Under the pieces are notes generated by a model, which saw only the letters and a program-made list of their open reading frames with translations, made no database searches and was not told the DNA's origin. The position numbers were made by a program, and so were the translations under genes. Positions 1 through 15,400 of a DNA stretch of 64,000 bases are shown piece after piece. The DNA comes from Aradus depressus (lineage: Eukaryota; Arthropoda; Insecta; Hemiptera; Aradidae). The stretch spans positions 29,948,066 to 30,012,065 of the forward strand of contig OY759215.1 of the NCBI GenBank assembly GCA_963662175.1, read 5' to 3'. Positions within the stretch are counted from its first letter, which is position 1. Every line of letters starts with the position of its first letter.

Positions 1-237
1 GAGTTTGAATGAGTAAAATTTGTCTCTTCCGCGCCGCGCCGTTTTCGGTCGAATAAGAACTTTCCCTCTTTCAAATGCCTAATTGCCTACATTAAGCAGA
101 AACCGGAATATTTAGTTTAATATTAATATTGTTACCAAACTTTTTATAATAATTATAAACATAAGTTCTGAATCTGTGAAAGAGAAAATGTCTTAGCACA
201 GTAGAATAATAGCAATAAAGTTGACAACGGTGGTTAC

Positions 238-443
238 CTGACAGGCATCCTTGCCGCCCTCGAGGTAGCCTGCACAGAGCATGTTGTCGGTGATCTGGTC
301 GTGTGTGTAGCCTGTCTTACCGCACTCCTCGTTGGTGATAATGGGCACATCAAGCTCATGGAGTACCGGCGATGTCTGACCCTTAGCGGGATCCAGAACA
401 CCCCAACCAGTCACTTTGCCTACGTCCCCTGCGAAACTTTTCT
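238..443 (-). CDS. Gene A exon 5: substrate-pocket region
   Basis: Acceptor ttgcag before 443, donor CAG|gtaacc after 238, phase 0. It codes VTGWGVLD... through MLCAGYLEGGKDACQ. The Asp in KDACQ is position 189. GDSGGP must start the next exon, which lies off the window. Confidence 0.95.
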
Positions 444-3400
444 CTGCAACATAATACAATCGATTATAATAATTATTTTATCCCAGCTTTAGAGTGCTAA
501 TAATTTGAAGTTAGTTGAATGCAGTCATACAAATTCAAAGCTGACTCAATATTAATCAGTCAACTTTAAAGTTGAAAATATTTTTTTTTTTTCATTTTTG
601 TAGAGGAACGATGGCAAAGCACTATGATGAACTAAATACACAGTTGTGAGTCCAAAAGGTTCACATCAGTTTGTTAAAAGGCGAAGGGAATTGGTTTTGT
701 TTAGTATCAAACTGAATGCTGTTCTGAAAGATTTTACTGGATTGAATATCAGAGGTCTCACTTTGATGTAAAATATAGCTTTGTTTTGATGTTCACGTTT
801 GTGGTACCTGTCTTCGTCTGACAACAAAGTCTGTCGGAAACACTCTATTGGACTTCATCAACTTCGTAAAAAACGAAGCTACAACAAAAAAAAAACTTCA
901 TTTATCTAATATGGACAGAAACTTTTTCCCATAAATCAAATAAACGTGAAAAAAAAGGTTTTCCTGACAGGTCATATTGAGGGGTAAGGCGCTACTATTC
1001 TGAAAAAATATCTCTTCTAATCTATCTTCTGGACGTGAACGAACGTTTTATAACTCAAAATATATAAAAAAAAACTCACAATTAAATTCACTACAATTAT
1101 ATGCTACAAGTACAGAGAAATGTGTGAACACCACAAGAGCCAAGATCGACTGATGTAAGGAGAAAGGGAAGGAAGGAGTCCTGAAAGTGGTAAACAACAT
1201 TTTGTGTATTTTTTCGCTAAAAATGCGATTCCTTCCTGGAAAGAATTGAAAATGACGATTATATTACTTAAAATGACGATTTTGTGATTTTACAAGGTGC
1301 AGTTGTCGGCTTCGCAGGCGTATAGCTCAGTGGATGATGAGAAAATCGCTATGGAGGCATATGACAATAAAAAGTAGAGGTTTCAAGCTTTCATTTGAGA
1401 CCAAGCAGACCCCTTAAGACAGCTGCAAAAAGTGGACACAGAGGGTGGCAGGTTTCACGAAGAATTACCCATATATATAAGTTGTATAGTGTCAACACCC
1501 CAACTCATGTTCAGGGGTGCAATAATGGAGAAAATATTGTAGTAGTTTTCTTACGTCTTACTGACCGGGTGAACAATAAGCTAATTTCTTATAAAAATCT
1601 GCTAAGAAAAAAATTAAATAAAGAGGAGAAAAAAAAAATGATTTCGAATTGAGTGTTGTGGAATATTTACCGCCACTGATTTTCTTGAAATGGTAGACTG
1701 AATTCTAAAATATCCCCGGTCTGTTCTCTGGCCCTCTCTGAAAGTTGTATGAAAACCGATTATTTGGTATTCTGGTCTCACAACATCCCGCTCCTTCTAA
1801 TAATACTTTATGTTACAGTTAATCCGTATATATTGTACGGAGGATAATTCATTATGCATTACACTACCTGTTGTATATAGTTTTTCTAAATAATATTTGA
1901 TAGTTTCAATTTGATTAATAAATTTAATATTGTGGAAAAATAATTGCTATTCAAACTGTTGGCAAGAAAACATTAGTTCACATTGCTGTTCAGGTTTATA
2001 TACTAAACAACATTTGTGCGAAGGATGTGAAAATCTGTAGTCTGAAGATCGCACAAGAAAAGAAGACCATTTGTAAAGAAAAAAAATAATTTCATTTTTA
2101 GTTTTTACAACATATATATGATGAAATTGATCAGAAGGAAATAATATATTAAAATATTGGATTTTGAACCATTTGACTATGCCCTTCAAACAGCCGAATT
2201 GTCTACGGGATACGAAGGCTTGAACTTGCGTGAGGAGCTTAAGTAGTACAGAACTTCACGAGGACCTACTTCATCAGATCAGTTTAGTTTTTGATTTTAT
2301 TATTCAAAGAAAACCTCATGAAAACATATAGACTATGCCCATTTCATCACAATTACATTAACATTATCAATTCCTTATAAACCTGGATTTATGACATTTC
2401 TTCAGTGTGTTCGCAGTCCAACCAAGTTTCTTCCCCGTGTTTGAGTGCCAAAGCCATTGGGCCTTGGTCGTAGACAGCGCATGTTTTTCTCATATATAGT
2501 GGCGATGATAGCTCAGAGGTTACTACACTAAAAACCTTAGCACGCCGTCCTTCGATGGGGCGTTAAGCGATGGTCTCGAACCTGTGCGATGTCAAATACT
2601 CATACATGGGCTCATGTCTATCAAAGCGACGAATGAGCACTCTGGTAGTAGGCGACATGATCTAGACATTAAGGCCCGGGCATGAGTCACAATAAATAAC
2701 AATGCAAAATGAATATAACAATATCATAATAAATCTTTAATATATAAATATTAAATTAAATTAATTAAGATTTGTAGGATATTCTGATTTATAATTACTA
2801 AATATGTAGTCATTTTTACTTCCTATCAATCGGACCATCTTGAAATGAAGACATTTTAGAAATAATTATATCTCTCTCCTTACAAAACTATGGTTCCGAT
2901 TATATCCGAAACAATTTTATTTGAAACTGAGAGAGACAATTCCAGGTTTTTATCATCAAAATTGTTCGGGACCACTTTTGCATACATATTTCCCCTCTCA
3001 AGCTGCCATTTCAAAAATTAAAAATTAACAAAAAAAATATTTGATTCTACTCATCATTATCCTTCACTTGATCATTTAATCATGCCACTCTCCTTAACTT
3101 TCTAAAGGAACAAGTTACAAAGCTGGGGTTAAGAGGGCTTCTCCTGCTTCGCATCGCTCCACCTCAATTATTCCAACTTACTGGGAGGAGGGAGACAGGC
3201 AGGCATGAAGTTCTCACTCAGTTCCACTTCTCTGTCGAGCCTGACGAGGGCGATGTCGTTGTCCAGAGTGTCTGAATTGAAGTTAACATGGCGGTAGATG
3301 ACCGTCACTCCCCGGGTCACCAGCACTGTTTCGTTGTCTTTCGAGGTATCATGTTCTAGCAGCTTCACTCGCATTTTCCCTGCACGGAATCTGAGCAAAG

Positions 3401-6400
3401 AAACAAATCAAAATTAACAACACTAATTACTTACAATTAATCTAATTAGGTTATTATGTAAACCACTCGAGGGCGCCGGTAGCTCAGAGGTAGCATGCCA
3501 ATAGAACTCAAGATAAAAAGTTCGAAACCCGGCCTAAAAAACCTTGAGCAGTTCTTTGGATGGGACGTTCAGCGTTGGTCCTCAGCAGCCTCTGTGATGT
3601 CAGGTACTCGTTAAAGATCCCTATCCTAGGGAATTGAACCCGGATAAGCAAACATTTGGACTACCGGACTTATGACCACCAAAAAAGAACGCTCTGGTAG
3701 TAGACGATATAACATCTTAGGAGTTTAAATTTTAATCTAGCTCGATCAGAAGAAACCCTTAGGATAGTTTGTAGCTCATCAGAAAACGTTTTTGAGTAAT
3801 AAAAAGTACAGACAATCCGATTTTTATTAATTTTTTCTAATGTTTAGGTGAACCTCTATTTTTTTTTTATGTGATCCTTTCAGGAGTTTATACGCGGGAC
3901 GGGATCGGACCTGTGATCTGGGGTAGCTGTTGATGGAGACCAGCTACCCAATGTTCAGTTGGTTTGTCAGCTACTGGCGGTAGCAGAAGAAAGCAATGTG
4001 ACGGGCTGGAGTCGAGGGCCGATCACCACAGACTGGTCAGCCGGTGGTCGCCCCAACCCGTCATAGCTTCACTTAAGACCTACCCCGATCATGAGCTCTT
4101 GCAATAATCCACCGAGGTGCACCCAAAAAAATAAATAATAAAAAAGAACCTCTTAAAATCAAATTTCTGAAAATGTATAGTAGAGTAAGTTATACCGAAA
4201 CATTCACAGATAATAAATTTCATTAAAATCGGCAAAGGTTTCTACAAGAAATAGAAGTGTAAGATCTTTAAGGGAGCAATACTTCTATTTCAAGGTTTCA
4301 ATCCTAATCTAACGCGGGAAAAGAAATGATTCTGGGACAGCTTAAAATGTTTTAAATTCTGAAAATGATTTGGCGTGGAATGCTCCATATACGAGAGAAT
4401 ACTAAAAATAAAAATAGTTTCTGGTAAAGGCTTCTTTAATGAAAGTATGCAACAATGTAAGCCACAATGAAAATGATAATAAACAAATATTTAGACGAGG
4501 GGTCTCACCCATGGACGCAGTGGGCTGCCGTCAGAACGTAGAGCGAATTGATTAGAGTACCTCCGCAGTAGTTTTTGCCAGCGTAATTAAGCAGACTCAT
4601 CCAAGCATATTCATTGGTTTCCGTCTCATGCCCACCGATAATTCTGATGCCTTTGTTCGAAACTCCGCAAACTAAAACAAAATTAGAATAAGACATTTTA
4701 TAAGGCACTCAATCACCCTTCAAAACGTCATCTATACTGTGGGTTTCGTCGTTTGATATTAATATCTACTTAGAATTTCAATCAAATATTCAAGTCTCAC
4801 TGATAGACATTTCAAATTTTTCCTTCTAATTTATGTAAATACAGATTTTAATTTGACTATCAGGTAGTCTTATTTACTGACATTGGTTGAACAATTTACC
4901 GTTATAAGCAGTAATTTTTCTTAAATTTGTGTTTTTCTTGCGAAGACTACTCTGCATTTCGCTATTCAATAAACCGCTGAACTGATTTTAATCATATTGA
5001 AATTACAAATACTTGTTTGTAGTCCTTATCAATTCAGTTGTTTACTGACAAGTCAAATTCTATACACAAGAAAAACAAACATTTAAGGAAATGTACTGCT
5101 TAAGGAAAGTCCTATTACGAAGATATTTCTATGGCTGGGGTTTTGACGATCTCTCTTCTTATCAAGGACATACATCCCAGGACAATTAATATCTCTGGTT
5201 CTGAGAACTCCATAGATCGCGCCACTGATTGTCTCTGCGGATATACAAGTCTATAATAATTGAAGGCAGCTTGGTACACAAATTTGAACAATCTGAATTT
5301 GATTTTTTGACATCTGTTTTTGCTATGAGCCTTTCAATTGCTATTCATTTTGTCATTCTTATGGTCCGTCTTCCTTTGCTTGCTCTTATTTGAGATTTAA
5401 TTCATTATGAAAAAAAAAACGTTTTTGGAAAACAAGTCAAAATTAAAAAAAGGCCGTATTACACCTGCCGAGTGCTGGACGAGACAGTGCGTTCGGCCGA
5501 GTAATCACAATGTTATCAGTACAGGCAGTACTCCTCCTAGTAACAGCCAAGTGATATGATCGAAGACAGTGGATAGAATCGTGTACTATTTATTACTGTA
5601 CTTCGGCCGATAAGTTCCCCTTTCACCCCCCACTCTCCTCGTCGTCATTCACTGGGTCTGTGTTTGGTCAGTGACTTTGGTGTGCCAGAAGCAAGAAATG
5701 AAACAAAACATTACAACAACGGTACCGGCTCCTGTTGCAAGAAAACAAGTGGTAATTTCACTATTGCTGGAGTAGCAGCTCGCAAGACAGTGTCTTTTTT
5801 AAATTTAGTAAATAATCAAAGGGTTCCAATCCCAGTCTCACAAAAGTAATATTCTCTGAGATCTTCTGTTTCAAATTCTCTTAACATGGTTGCTCTTCCA
5901 CCCCTAACATCTCTTCTCAGTAGCCACGGTCTTGTCCATAATCGATTTCTATTACGACTGGTTTCGTGTTCGATTTCCTCTATTAAGGCAGATATGATGA
6001 AATTACAATAATGTTCAGAAACTCTCTTCTTTTTTTCATGTTGCTCCGCCGCCAAACCATCGTATGTACGATCTCAAATAGGCTAACTCGTTCACTGACC
6101 CTTTTCCATGTAATCATCTCACTGTACAAAAGTTACTCGGCCGAGTACCAAGTAGCGAGTGACTCGGCCCAACATTTGGCAGGTGTTATACTGCCTTAAG
6201 AGTTTATTCAACACTACCACTTTCTAATCAAGCAATAATGTTCTAACATTGAATGGAAATCAGAACATGTCTTCAAAGGGCTCCAGGGAAGATGGGCTAT
6301 GTTCTGCGGTAGGGGACTTACCGCAAGGCTTGCATCGGGACTGGTCGATGGGGAGAGGTGGTTCTATAGGCACCGTGTTCGCCAGTCCGTACGTCTCCAG

Positions 6401-9400
6401 GATACCCTGGATCCACTCCATCAGACTGTTCTTGTTCTCTTCAAATGGGGACAGCTCATGTTTGATTTCCGTATCCTCCTGAAACACGACAGATCATATG
6501 AGGTTTGGACACTATGTTTAGAATGTTAAACATTATGTTTATGTGGATCAATAAGACACAACAGAATAGCGAAGTAGCGTTCAGTATTTTGGGATTCATG
6601 TGGACAGAGGAAACATGGAGCTAAGGCTGGACTATTGCACAGACACTAATTCATGACTCAAAACATCCTCTGTTGTCTTGAACCTTTGCAGAACTATTGT
6701 AATGAAAGTAAACTGACAAAATAAAGCATTATGTCGAGTTCCTGCGTATTTGGGTATAGAAGAGCCATTCTCAAGGAAGCAAGTATTGAGAAAAGTTGTA
6801 AAATTTCAGTTTCCTGTTGTTATCTTTCAGGAAATAAGCTTATCAACAATAACTTAAAAACTATATATAATGTTTATTAGAGGGCGCCGGTAGCTCAGTG
6901 GTATGCGTGTTTGCCTTCTGAGCTTAAGAACGTGGGTTTGAAATCCGACCGAGGCCCTTAGTTTATTTTATCTGGGAGGTAAAATAAACTTAAGCATGCC
7001 GTCCTTCGGATGGGACGTTAAGCGATGGTCCCGAGCTTGTACGATGTCAGGTACTCGTTAAAGACCCCTACCCTAGGTGAATAAAAATTTAGGGTAGGCA
7101 AAATTTAGGACTCCCACAGTAGAGTCGGGCTCATGTCCATCAGAGTGACGAAAGAGTGCTCTGGTAGTAGGCGATATGACTTCGTAGTTAAAGTCCGGGC
7201 ATGAGTCATGAAACCTAACCTATAAAGTTCATTCCTTGTCTACAACAGCGGCGGATCTACAGTTTCTAGTGGGCCTGAGGCTTATCTCTGAAGGAGGTTC
7301 CCTTCCAGGTCCATAAAAGTACTTAAACAGTGAAATAGAGTTACACTTAACACTCAATACAGTAAACGAAGAGCCGTTTGTGTAGAATGTCCGTGCTTTG
7401 TAAGCGGGGCCCCATTGGCTTATTATGAAACTTCATGGTTGATCTGCCGCTGTCTACAACTCATCTCTTTTGCTGTCTAGAAATTATGTAAAGCGTTAGA
7501 ATTATTGTAAGTATATTATTAAAGTATGAAGTAAACAATTACTTTCTTATATCTAAAGTATAAGAAGGTATGGTAATCGTGCGAAAATCTAAGATCGAGT
7601 TTACATGAACTTGAAATATGAAATGGAAACTTAGATCTGACCGAAATCGGACGAAAGTTGAGGCCACTTTACTTCGGGGCCTAAGTACTTTTAACACAAT
7701 ACCACCTATATTAGAGATTATAAGACCTAACCAAAAGCCTTTTCAGGTAAACGTTGTAGAGAAAACTAAAATACACATTTTATATGAAACTATTTTTCGC
7801 AGGTCGTCAGGCGAGATTCATGCCGAAAACCGTCCTGAAATGTCGTCTTGAAACACTTATTTTTAGACATTTCCTTGTTTACCCGAAAACTGTTAGTCCT
7901 ATTGAAAATTGTTTAGTGCCAAAAATGGTCCTTATTAAATTTTCAGTCGCTAACGTGTTCTCAGATGTGAGATAGAACCAATACGAGGAAAGGTATAGCG
8001 CCTCAAAGAATGTAAAATAAAATAAATTGCCGTAGGAATGTTTAAATTGAATCGCGTAGAAATAAATTATAAAATATTTTTTTATATTGGTACTTTTTAT
8101 GAAAAATTATAAAAATAAATAAAATATATGTGATATGGCCTTTAAAGGACTATTATACCAACCTTACTGGAGATCACTCTCTCTCCCCCTTCTCAAAATA
8201 ATTTCATACTGGCATTACTGGGTTTAACAAAGAACACTCTCAGAATTACGCTGTACAATGAAACAAAAGAAAATACCTCTGACGCCAACTCATTACTTTC
8301 TTATACCCAGTAAAGAAGAGAGGGGGACAGTAACAGAGTAGGACAGAGATTGGCAATAACACAGTGAGAATTTTATCAAGTAGAGATAATATTATTGACC
8401 AGGCTGTAATGCAATTCATTTTCTTTGAAATTAATGCAATTTATCATCCTGTTAAACATTAATTTTTGATAAATCACACGACATAACGACAATAAAGAAG
8501 GAAAATTGAGTCCCAACTTAGTCTGGAGGTGAGTAATTTCGTTAATGAGATTTCAAATAGCTTTGAAGGTTTCTTGTGTAAGTAACGGAAAATAAATGGT
8601 GGAACTGGTTAAGTGTAAAGATCCCCCCTCCCCCCTTTTCAGAGATAATTAGTTTCTGAGTTTAACTTTTAACTTCCAATCATATGAGCAACAATCAGAC
8701 CACGTTCCTGGAATCTTAAATACCTGGGCTCTCATTTACATCTTCAATATGAGCTATTAATTCATTTTAATAAACTATTCCATTTATAATAAAGTAATAA
8801 ACTATATAATAATCTATAAGATCACAAAAATAAATTGTATTTCAACAAGTTGAAAGTATGAAGGATCATTACCAGTCAGAAACAAAAAATAAGCAATGGT
8901 GCGGAAAATCTTAATTTTTCTTCTAATTTATTTTTTACTTCTACAGCTATACAAAATATAGGGGAAGGTATGAAATCGGTCAAAATTTCGATGTAAAGTT
9001 CTCAGTGGAATTTCATGTTTTACGACCTCCAGATACGAAAAATAAAATATTTCTGCCGTTTTGTGTGAATGTTCTCTCCATAGAATGAATGTATCAACAT
9101 GAAATTTTATATGTGTATGCAGAACCCTCTAAGAACGACACATATTAATTTTCAGCCAAATCGGCCAAAAGGAAGGAGGATTAGGGGGAGGCTTAACACA
9201 AAAACTCTAATAACTGCCTTTGTAATGAATATGTAGAGACGAAATTTCATATGTAAATTCAAAGTCTTATACGGACGACATCGACATCTATTAATTTTCA
9301 GCGAAATCAGCCAAAGAGGAAAGGGGAATAAGAGGGATGGCTAAAATATATATATATATATATCAATAAAGTTTGCGAATCCTTAAGTGTTTTAAAAATT

Positions 9401-12400
9401 GTTCATTGAGACACATGGCTACACGCGTGGCCAATTCTAATGATCGTTAATGGGTGACCTACTGAGAACCGATTTCACTCACCTTTCCATTTTAATTGTC
9501 CCAATTTCTCATCATGAGTTGACGAGGCCCGGTCACTTGTTTGGGCTATTTAGCTTTCTTCAAAGGACACCCTCTCATGGTCGGTTATTAAAAGCTTTTT
9601 TTTTTTATTCAACAGATGAAACAAACCCTGCTGCAACGTTTTTCTCTGTGAATATACGAATGAAAAAAGAAATTAATAGTTTTGATAGACTCGGAAAAGC
9701 TTTTATGAATATTTTCATCGTATATTTTTGTAAAAAGGGTTTTTTGCTTTCAGAGATACAACTTGAAATATGTACGTAAAAAAAAATTCTAAATATACCT
9801 ATATATTATTCCATTCAAATTTATGGCAATGGCTGATCAACAGTTTTGGGAGCTCTGAGAGTATTCCTTCGAAGGAGATAAAATGTCAAGAAACTGGAGA
9901 ATTATTTTCATGGTACTCTGGAGGAAAAACTTCATTGCAGTTATACATTTATAAGTTAATCAATTATTACATTATTGTCGTCATGGCTAAAAACCCAAAC
10001 AATAAATGGAATACCGATAAAGGGTAAATACCTAAGTATTAAAAAAAAATAGTCTAAAAATAGTTGGTTAATTTTTTTTGGAATTTCTTGCAGAGGTGTC
10101 TTCATCTTGGTTTGACAATATTTTGAAGATTCCTTCAAGTACTTTTTTCGCGTCACAATATATCTTACATCTAGTAAAGGCGTTAACGGCAAATCGATCG
10201 AAGCACCTCTACCGGCAAGGGTGAAAATTCTTATGAAATTGTAGAATAAACAGTCTCAACTGCAGCTCATACCCAGAGTATTTTTCGTACTAGGCAAAAC
10301 AATCTAGCTACCTCAAAAGACTAGCGTAAAAGTGTTAATGATAATTTTCATCTCCACGATTCAAAGAATTGGTAACATTTGGCGGTGATTAACGATCCTT
10401 TTTTCCTCTCCGATTTCTCTCCGGGAAATCTCATACACCAATAATTTTCTTTGTGGGAAATTAATTAAATGTGTTGAATTGTAACAAAAGAATGAATATT
10501 AGGGCGCCGGTAGCTCTGAGGTAGCGTGCTAGTCTACTGAGCTCAAGATCGCGGGATCGAAACCAGGCCGAGGCCCTAAGGTTTCTTATCTGGGAGGTGA
10601 AAAAACATTGAGCACGCTTTCCTTCGGATGGGACGTTAAGCGATGGTCCCGAGCCTTTACGATGTCAGGTACACAGGAGGTTAAAGACCTCTATCCCAGG
10701 TGAATAAATCTGGGTTGGGAAAATTTAGGACTCCCACAGTAGAATCGACTAGAGCGATGAAAGAGCTCTCAGATAGTAGGCGATTTGACCTCGTAGTAAA
10801 ATCCCGGACATGGGTCACAATAATTAACTAAAAGAATGAATACTTATTCATTATAATTAGCGATTGAAGAATTATTTTTTAATAATGTCATATACCGTAC
10901 AATTTTAAGGAGAATCATCGTTCATAAGCTCCGAAAACATTTCATATGGAAATGTTTGTAAGAACTTGGCTAAGTAAAACCGAAAATTCAAAGGAGATTA
11001 ATCGGCTTATGTACGTCAAAAATTAATAAATGAACATGTTTTCGACTTCATAATGAAGTAGTAAGCATAAAAAACATACGAACTTCAACCAAATCTACTG
11101 CAGGACTTTCGACCTCGATTTTCGGGTCACACGTATCAGGGTCTTCTGAATACTAATGGTGTGTCTGTTCGTATTTAGGTCTGTGTTTATATGTTAGTGT
11201 TTGTATTTAATTCAAAGAACTCAACATTATTGCTTTGTCTATGTGTTTGAGAGTGTACATATTTTTGTTTGGAGCTATTGACTTCTGTCAATTAAGTATG
11301 GACATAGATAATATGGCGTCCAGAGCCAGGCAACAATTGGCAGATTGGTTGGTAGCTACTCGAAGGACACCTCCATCCTCCAGATCCATGAAGATCTAAA
11401 TGTTGAACTCCAACTGGACTACATAATAAATTTCAGTAAACACTTTTTACTTAAATGTGACACAAATCGAAACACTTTGGTAAAGAAAAGAGGGAAAATT
11501 TAGGGAGGGAAACACAAAAATATCCGTTCACGATTTTACATTATAATCTCTGTTTTGAATGTTTATTAATTTATTTTCTATTCATTTCAGTTACTTTGTA
11601 TTTTTTTTTCTTTAAGAGTTTTTTAAAATTGACTCTTAAGCAGTAGCATTATTTTTAATTTAACTGATTATTTTTGATTTGTATTTAATGTTTAAGGGTA
11701 ATGGTTAAGGAACCTTATTGTATAATTGTACCTCTGTAAATGCGATTGTTATTATAAAATCTTCTTCTTCTTAAACAAATCGCGTCGGTATATTAATTTA
11801 GAAAAATGAACATCCTACTAGGTAACCATGGATAAATGGATATATTGAGAGTGCTGGTATGTATACACCTAGGGATCTAAGCAACAACGCTCTCATCCCT
11901 TCACTCAAGGTTGAGTTACCGTAAGTCTTTAACGAGTACAGGCCTGGGACAATCGCCTAATGTCCCGTCCGAAGGACGGCGTACACAAGGGTTTTACCTC
12001 CCAGATATTGAGAAAACTTAAGCTTCGGCTGGGTTTTGATCTTGAGCTCAGTAGGCTCGCACGCTACATCTGAGCTACAGGCGCCCTCCTTCTAGGAAAC
12101 CATGATATATCGGGACATTGTGATAATAAAGCACGGCTCAAGTGTGATCTTTGCATAAAGAAGGGTTTTGATAATAACATAAGGAAAGTTGTCGACATTT
12201 GAATCAATATGGAGATTTGGCCGTCTAAAGACTAGATTCGAGGTTGGTTGTTGGCTAATTACAGACCCTGGAATTACTTAAGGGTTAGAATTAGGTTGTA
12301 CATTCCCCTTTGAAATGAATCGTGTCCCATTAACAGAACGCTTTGTTGGACTCAGGTTTCGATCGACTCTAGTTGCTATTTGCAGCAGTCATCAACCAGC

Positions 12401-15400
12401 ATTGCTACGATTCTTACTCATTTATTACATTATTCACAATCCCACGGTATTACAAGGAAAATAGTTTACTAGATAATGTCTCGGTAATATACGATATCCA
12501 AGGAAAGTGATACCAGTAAAATGGCAGTTACTAAGGTTTTGGAGTTGAACCCCTCTGAAAGTCGAAAAATTTGAAATTCTGTTGAAACCTCCGCATTGAA
12601 TTTCTGACCGATTATACACCTTCCCCCATACTTCGTATAGCTGGGGAAGTATAAAACATTTTTTTTAAATAATCAAAATAAAAAACAAAACTAGTATTGT
12701 AAAATAAAAGGTGCGCCTACCTTAAAAGGCAAAATAATAGTGTACTTGGAGCAATATTTCTGGTATATTCTAAAAAAAATACACTTTTAATGGAGTACTT
12801 ATCCTACAACAAATTTATATAATAGTAAGAAAATGTACTATTCAGTGTGTCTTGAGTAACCCGCAATGTTCCTAGTCAGCGCGCATGAATGAACTAAGAC
12901 AGTTTTTAGGTTTATTGAATAAGGTCTCTCCTCTGATCCGCCCTTCTCTTCAGCCGATTTCGCGGAAAATTGATATGTGGTGACTTCATGGGGTTATATA
13001 AATGTACATATAAAATGTGTCAATACATTCATTGCATCGGCAGAGTTTCTGTGTTAAGCCCCTTCCCCTTTTCCCTTCGGCAAATTTGCCTGAAAAACAA
13101 AAGGTGTCGTCGTTATATAAAATTCTGTGTCGATACATTCATGCTATCGGGAGTTATCGTAATCACAGACACTCACACAGAGACAGAACATTTTTATTTC
13201 AAAAATAAAAATTCAACATCAAATTTCTGACCGATTGTATAACTTTCCATACACTTCGAATAGCTGGGGAAGTAATAAATAAGTATAAATAATAAAAAGT
13301 TAAGTTGCATCTTAATTATTTTAGTTCGCATGTCAGCCGACAGGGTTATACAGGTGATTTTCGCATTGTAATTACGCGGAGACCGAATACCATATAACAT
13401 GGTATTTTTGAAGCATAGGCAGGAATCGTAGCAATGAATAGTTAGGATGCAGATTTCAGCAGTAGAATATTCAGCTATTCAATGATTGTTCACTTGATTA
13501 ATGCTCGGCTGATTCTTGTTCAGCTTATTATGTTATTTAGCTCATTGCTTGCTTGCCTACCCGCTGAAGTACATTGGACTCGTGAAAGCTACATGTAAAA
13601 TTTAATGGAAATCCGATCAACCATGATAACTAGCACTAACTTTATGTGTTGAATCCCCTACAATCCTCCAAAAAATTTGAAAACCGGCTCAGTCTGGTTT
13701 TGCCCCAAAGTTCAAGTGTTCAAAGCCCTACAATCCTCCAAAAAATTTGAAAACCGGCTCAGTCTGGTTTTGCCCCAAAGTTCAAGTGTTCAAAGTTTCA
13801 ACTTTATAGGTTGAGAACGGAATGTGGAAAGACAAACACACTCTATTGGGCAATTATATGTCACTAAGGAGAGCGCCGGTAGCTCAGTGGTTTGCGTGTT
13901 TTCTTACTGAGCTCAAGTTCGCGGCTTATAAACCCGGTTCCCTTAGTTTAGTTTATCTGGGAGGTAAAATAAATTTAAGAACGCCATTCATTCGGATTGA
14001 ATGTTAAACGATAGTCCCGAGCCTGTATGATGTCAGGTACTCGTTAAAGACCCCTACCCTTCGGGAAATAAAAATTTAGGTTAGGCAAAATTTAGGACTC
14101 CCATTAGAAGTCGGGCACTTGTTCACCAGAGAGATGAAAGAGCACTCTGGTAGTAGGCGATATGACCCCATAGTTAAAAACTGGGCATGAGTCACAATAA
14201 TAAACTAATTATATAAGTATAGATTATTCTAAGAGCGAATTACACACGTAATTTCTGCAACGGGTCATAGAGTATAACTTATTTTTAAAACGTAAATTAT
14301 AGGATGTTTAAAAAAAGGAGCTAAGGAGTGAGGCAGAGAGGGGAGAATGTGGTCAGTCAAGTATAGCAACTTGATCCCACCAAATTAAAATGCAGATAGG
14401 GCTAACGGTCGACCAAACATCTTGAAAGGTGTATCAAAGAAAATTTGTCTTCTTCCAGGAACACTAACAGAACTCCATATGTACGAATTTAACGGAAGTC
14501 TCTAATTGGAGTTTAGTAAAGGTATTTCTTTGGATGAAAAAACATTAGCCAATAGTGCATTCAGGATTGCAAAAATGATCAAAACAAAAATAAAAATCTT
14601 CTTGCGCATTTGTACTACAAAATTGTTATTAAAAGTTATTCGAAGATATGTTAGAACGAGCCAAGTTCTTAACTAGTGCCCACAGGCAACTTCTAACCGT
14701 GAAAACCCCGCAGCTACTACAACATCCTGCTTGGCTGGTCAACCCGTCCTTCGGCAACATAGTGATTTGCTACAAGAATTCTGGTTATTTTTTTCTCAAC
14801 ATGTTCCCTTTGACGATGAGTGTCCAGGGTCCTAGGCTTAGATTGCGATGTATACAGATCTAAATGAACAATTTAGCTGGACAAAGTTCATACCACTGAA
14901 AATCAATAGTTCGGGGTTTTCAGGTTGTTGAGAACTAGTCTGAAATCCGATTTCAGTAACTTTAAATAGCACCTATCAGTGAGTTTCTCAAAAAATATGT
15001 AGTAATACTAATGGAACTAAAAGAGGAACGTAAATAATTTATAATTAACAAATAAAAAGACATATTTTGGTATTTCCTGATATAAATTCCGAAGCGTTGT
15101 TCATTGGCTATTAGTTTATGACGTCATTTAGTATAATATGGAGGGTCACGATCTCTACCTTCAGGAAGGCAGGTCATACCTGTCTGCCATAACTTTGCTA
15201 ATTATAACCTACCTATTGTCAGTTGCTTACTTCTTGTTTTTCTGCTACATTATAAGAAAATATTTCACAAACAGAATAAAAAAAATTGCTCAAATAAACA
15301 ATAAAATCAACTATTTACCCATTAAAATATACTAATTGGTCGCTGAAGACTAACACAATTCATGAAACAGCTGTCTTACTCTCCAATCTCCCATACTATA

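Noticed and set aside
1309..1400. tRNA-like stretch with TAGCTCAGTGG and GGTTTCAAGC
   Set aside because: It cannot form an acceptor stem and has no clear anticodon arm; at most a very old SINE head. Not called as a tRNA gene.
2230..2280. Minus-strand CTGATGA near 2277 as a further hammerhead
   Set aside because: No GAAA box follows a stem II; the only strong pairing (AGTAG/CTACT) places the wrong bases in the core.
14648..14863. 71-codon frame with balanced composition
   Set aside because: Possibly an old mobile-element piece, but no motif could be recognised.
15138..15335. 65-codon frame with a membrane-like segment
   Set aside because: Hydrophobicity follows from AT-rich codons; no splice sites, no known family, no conservation evidence.
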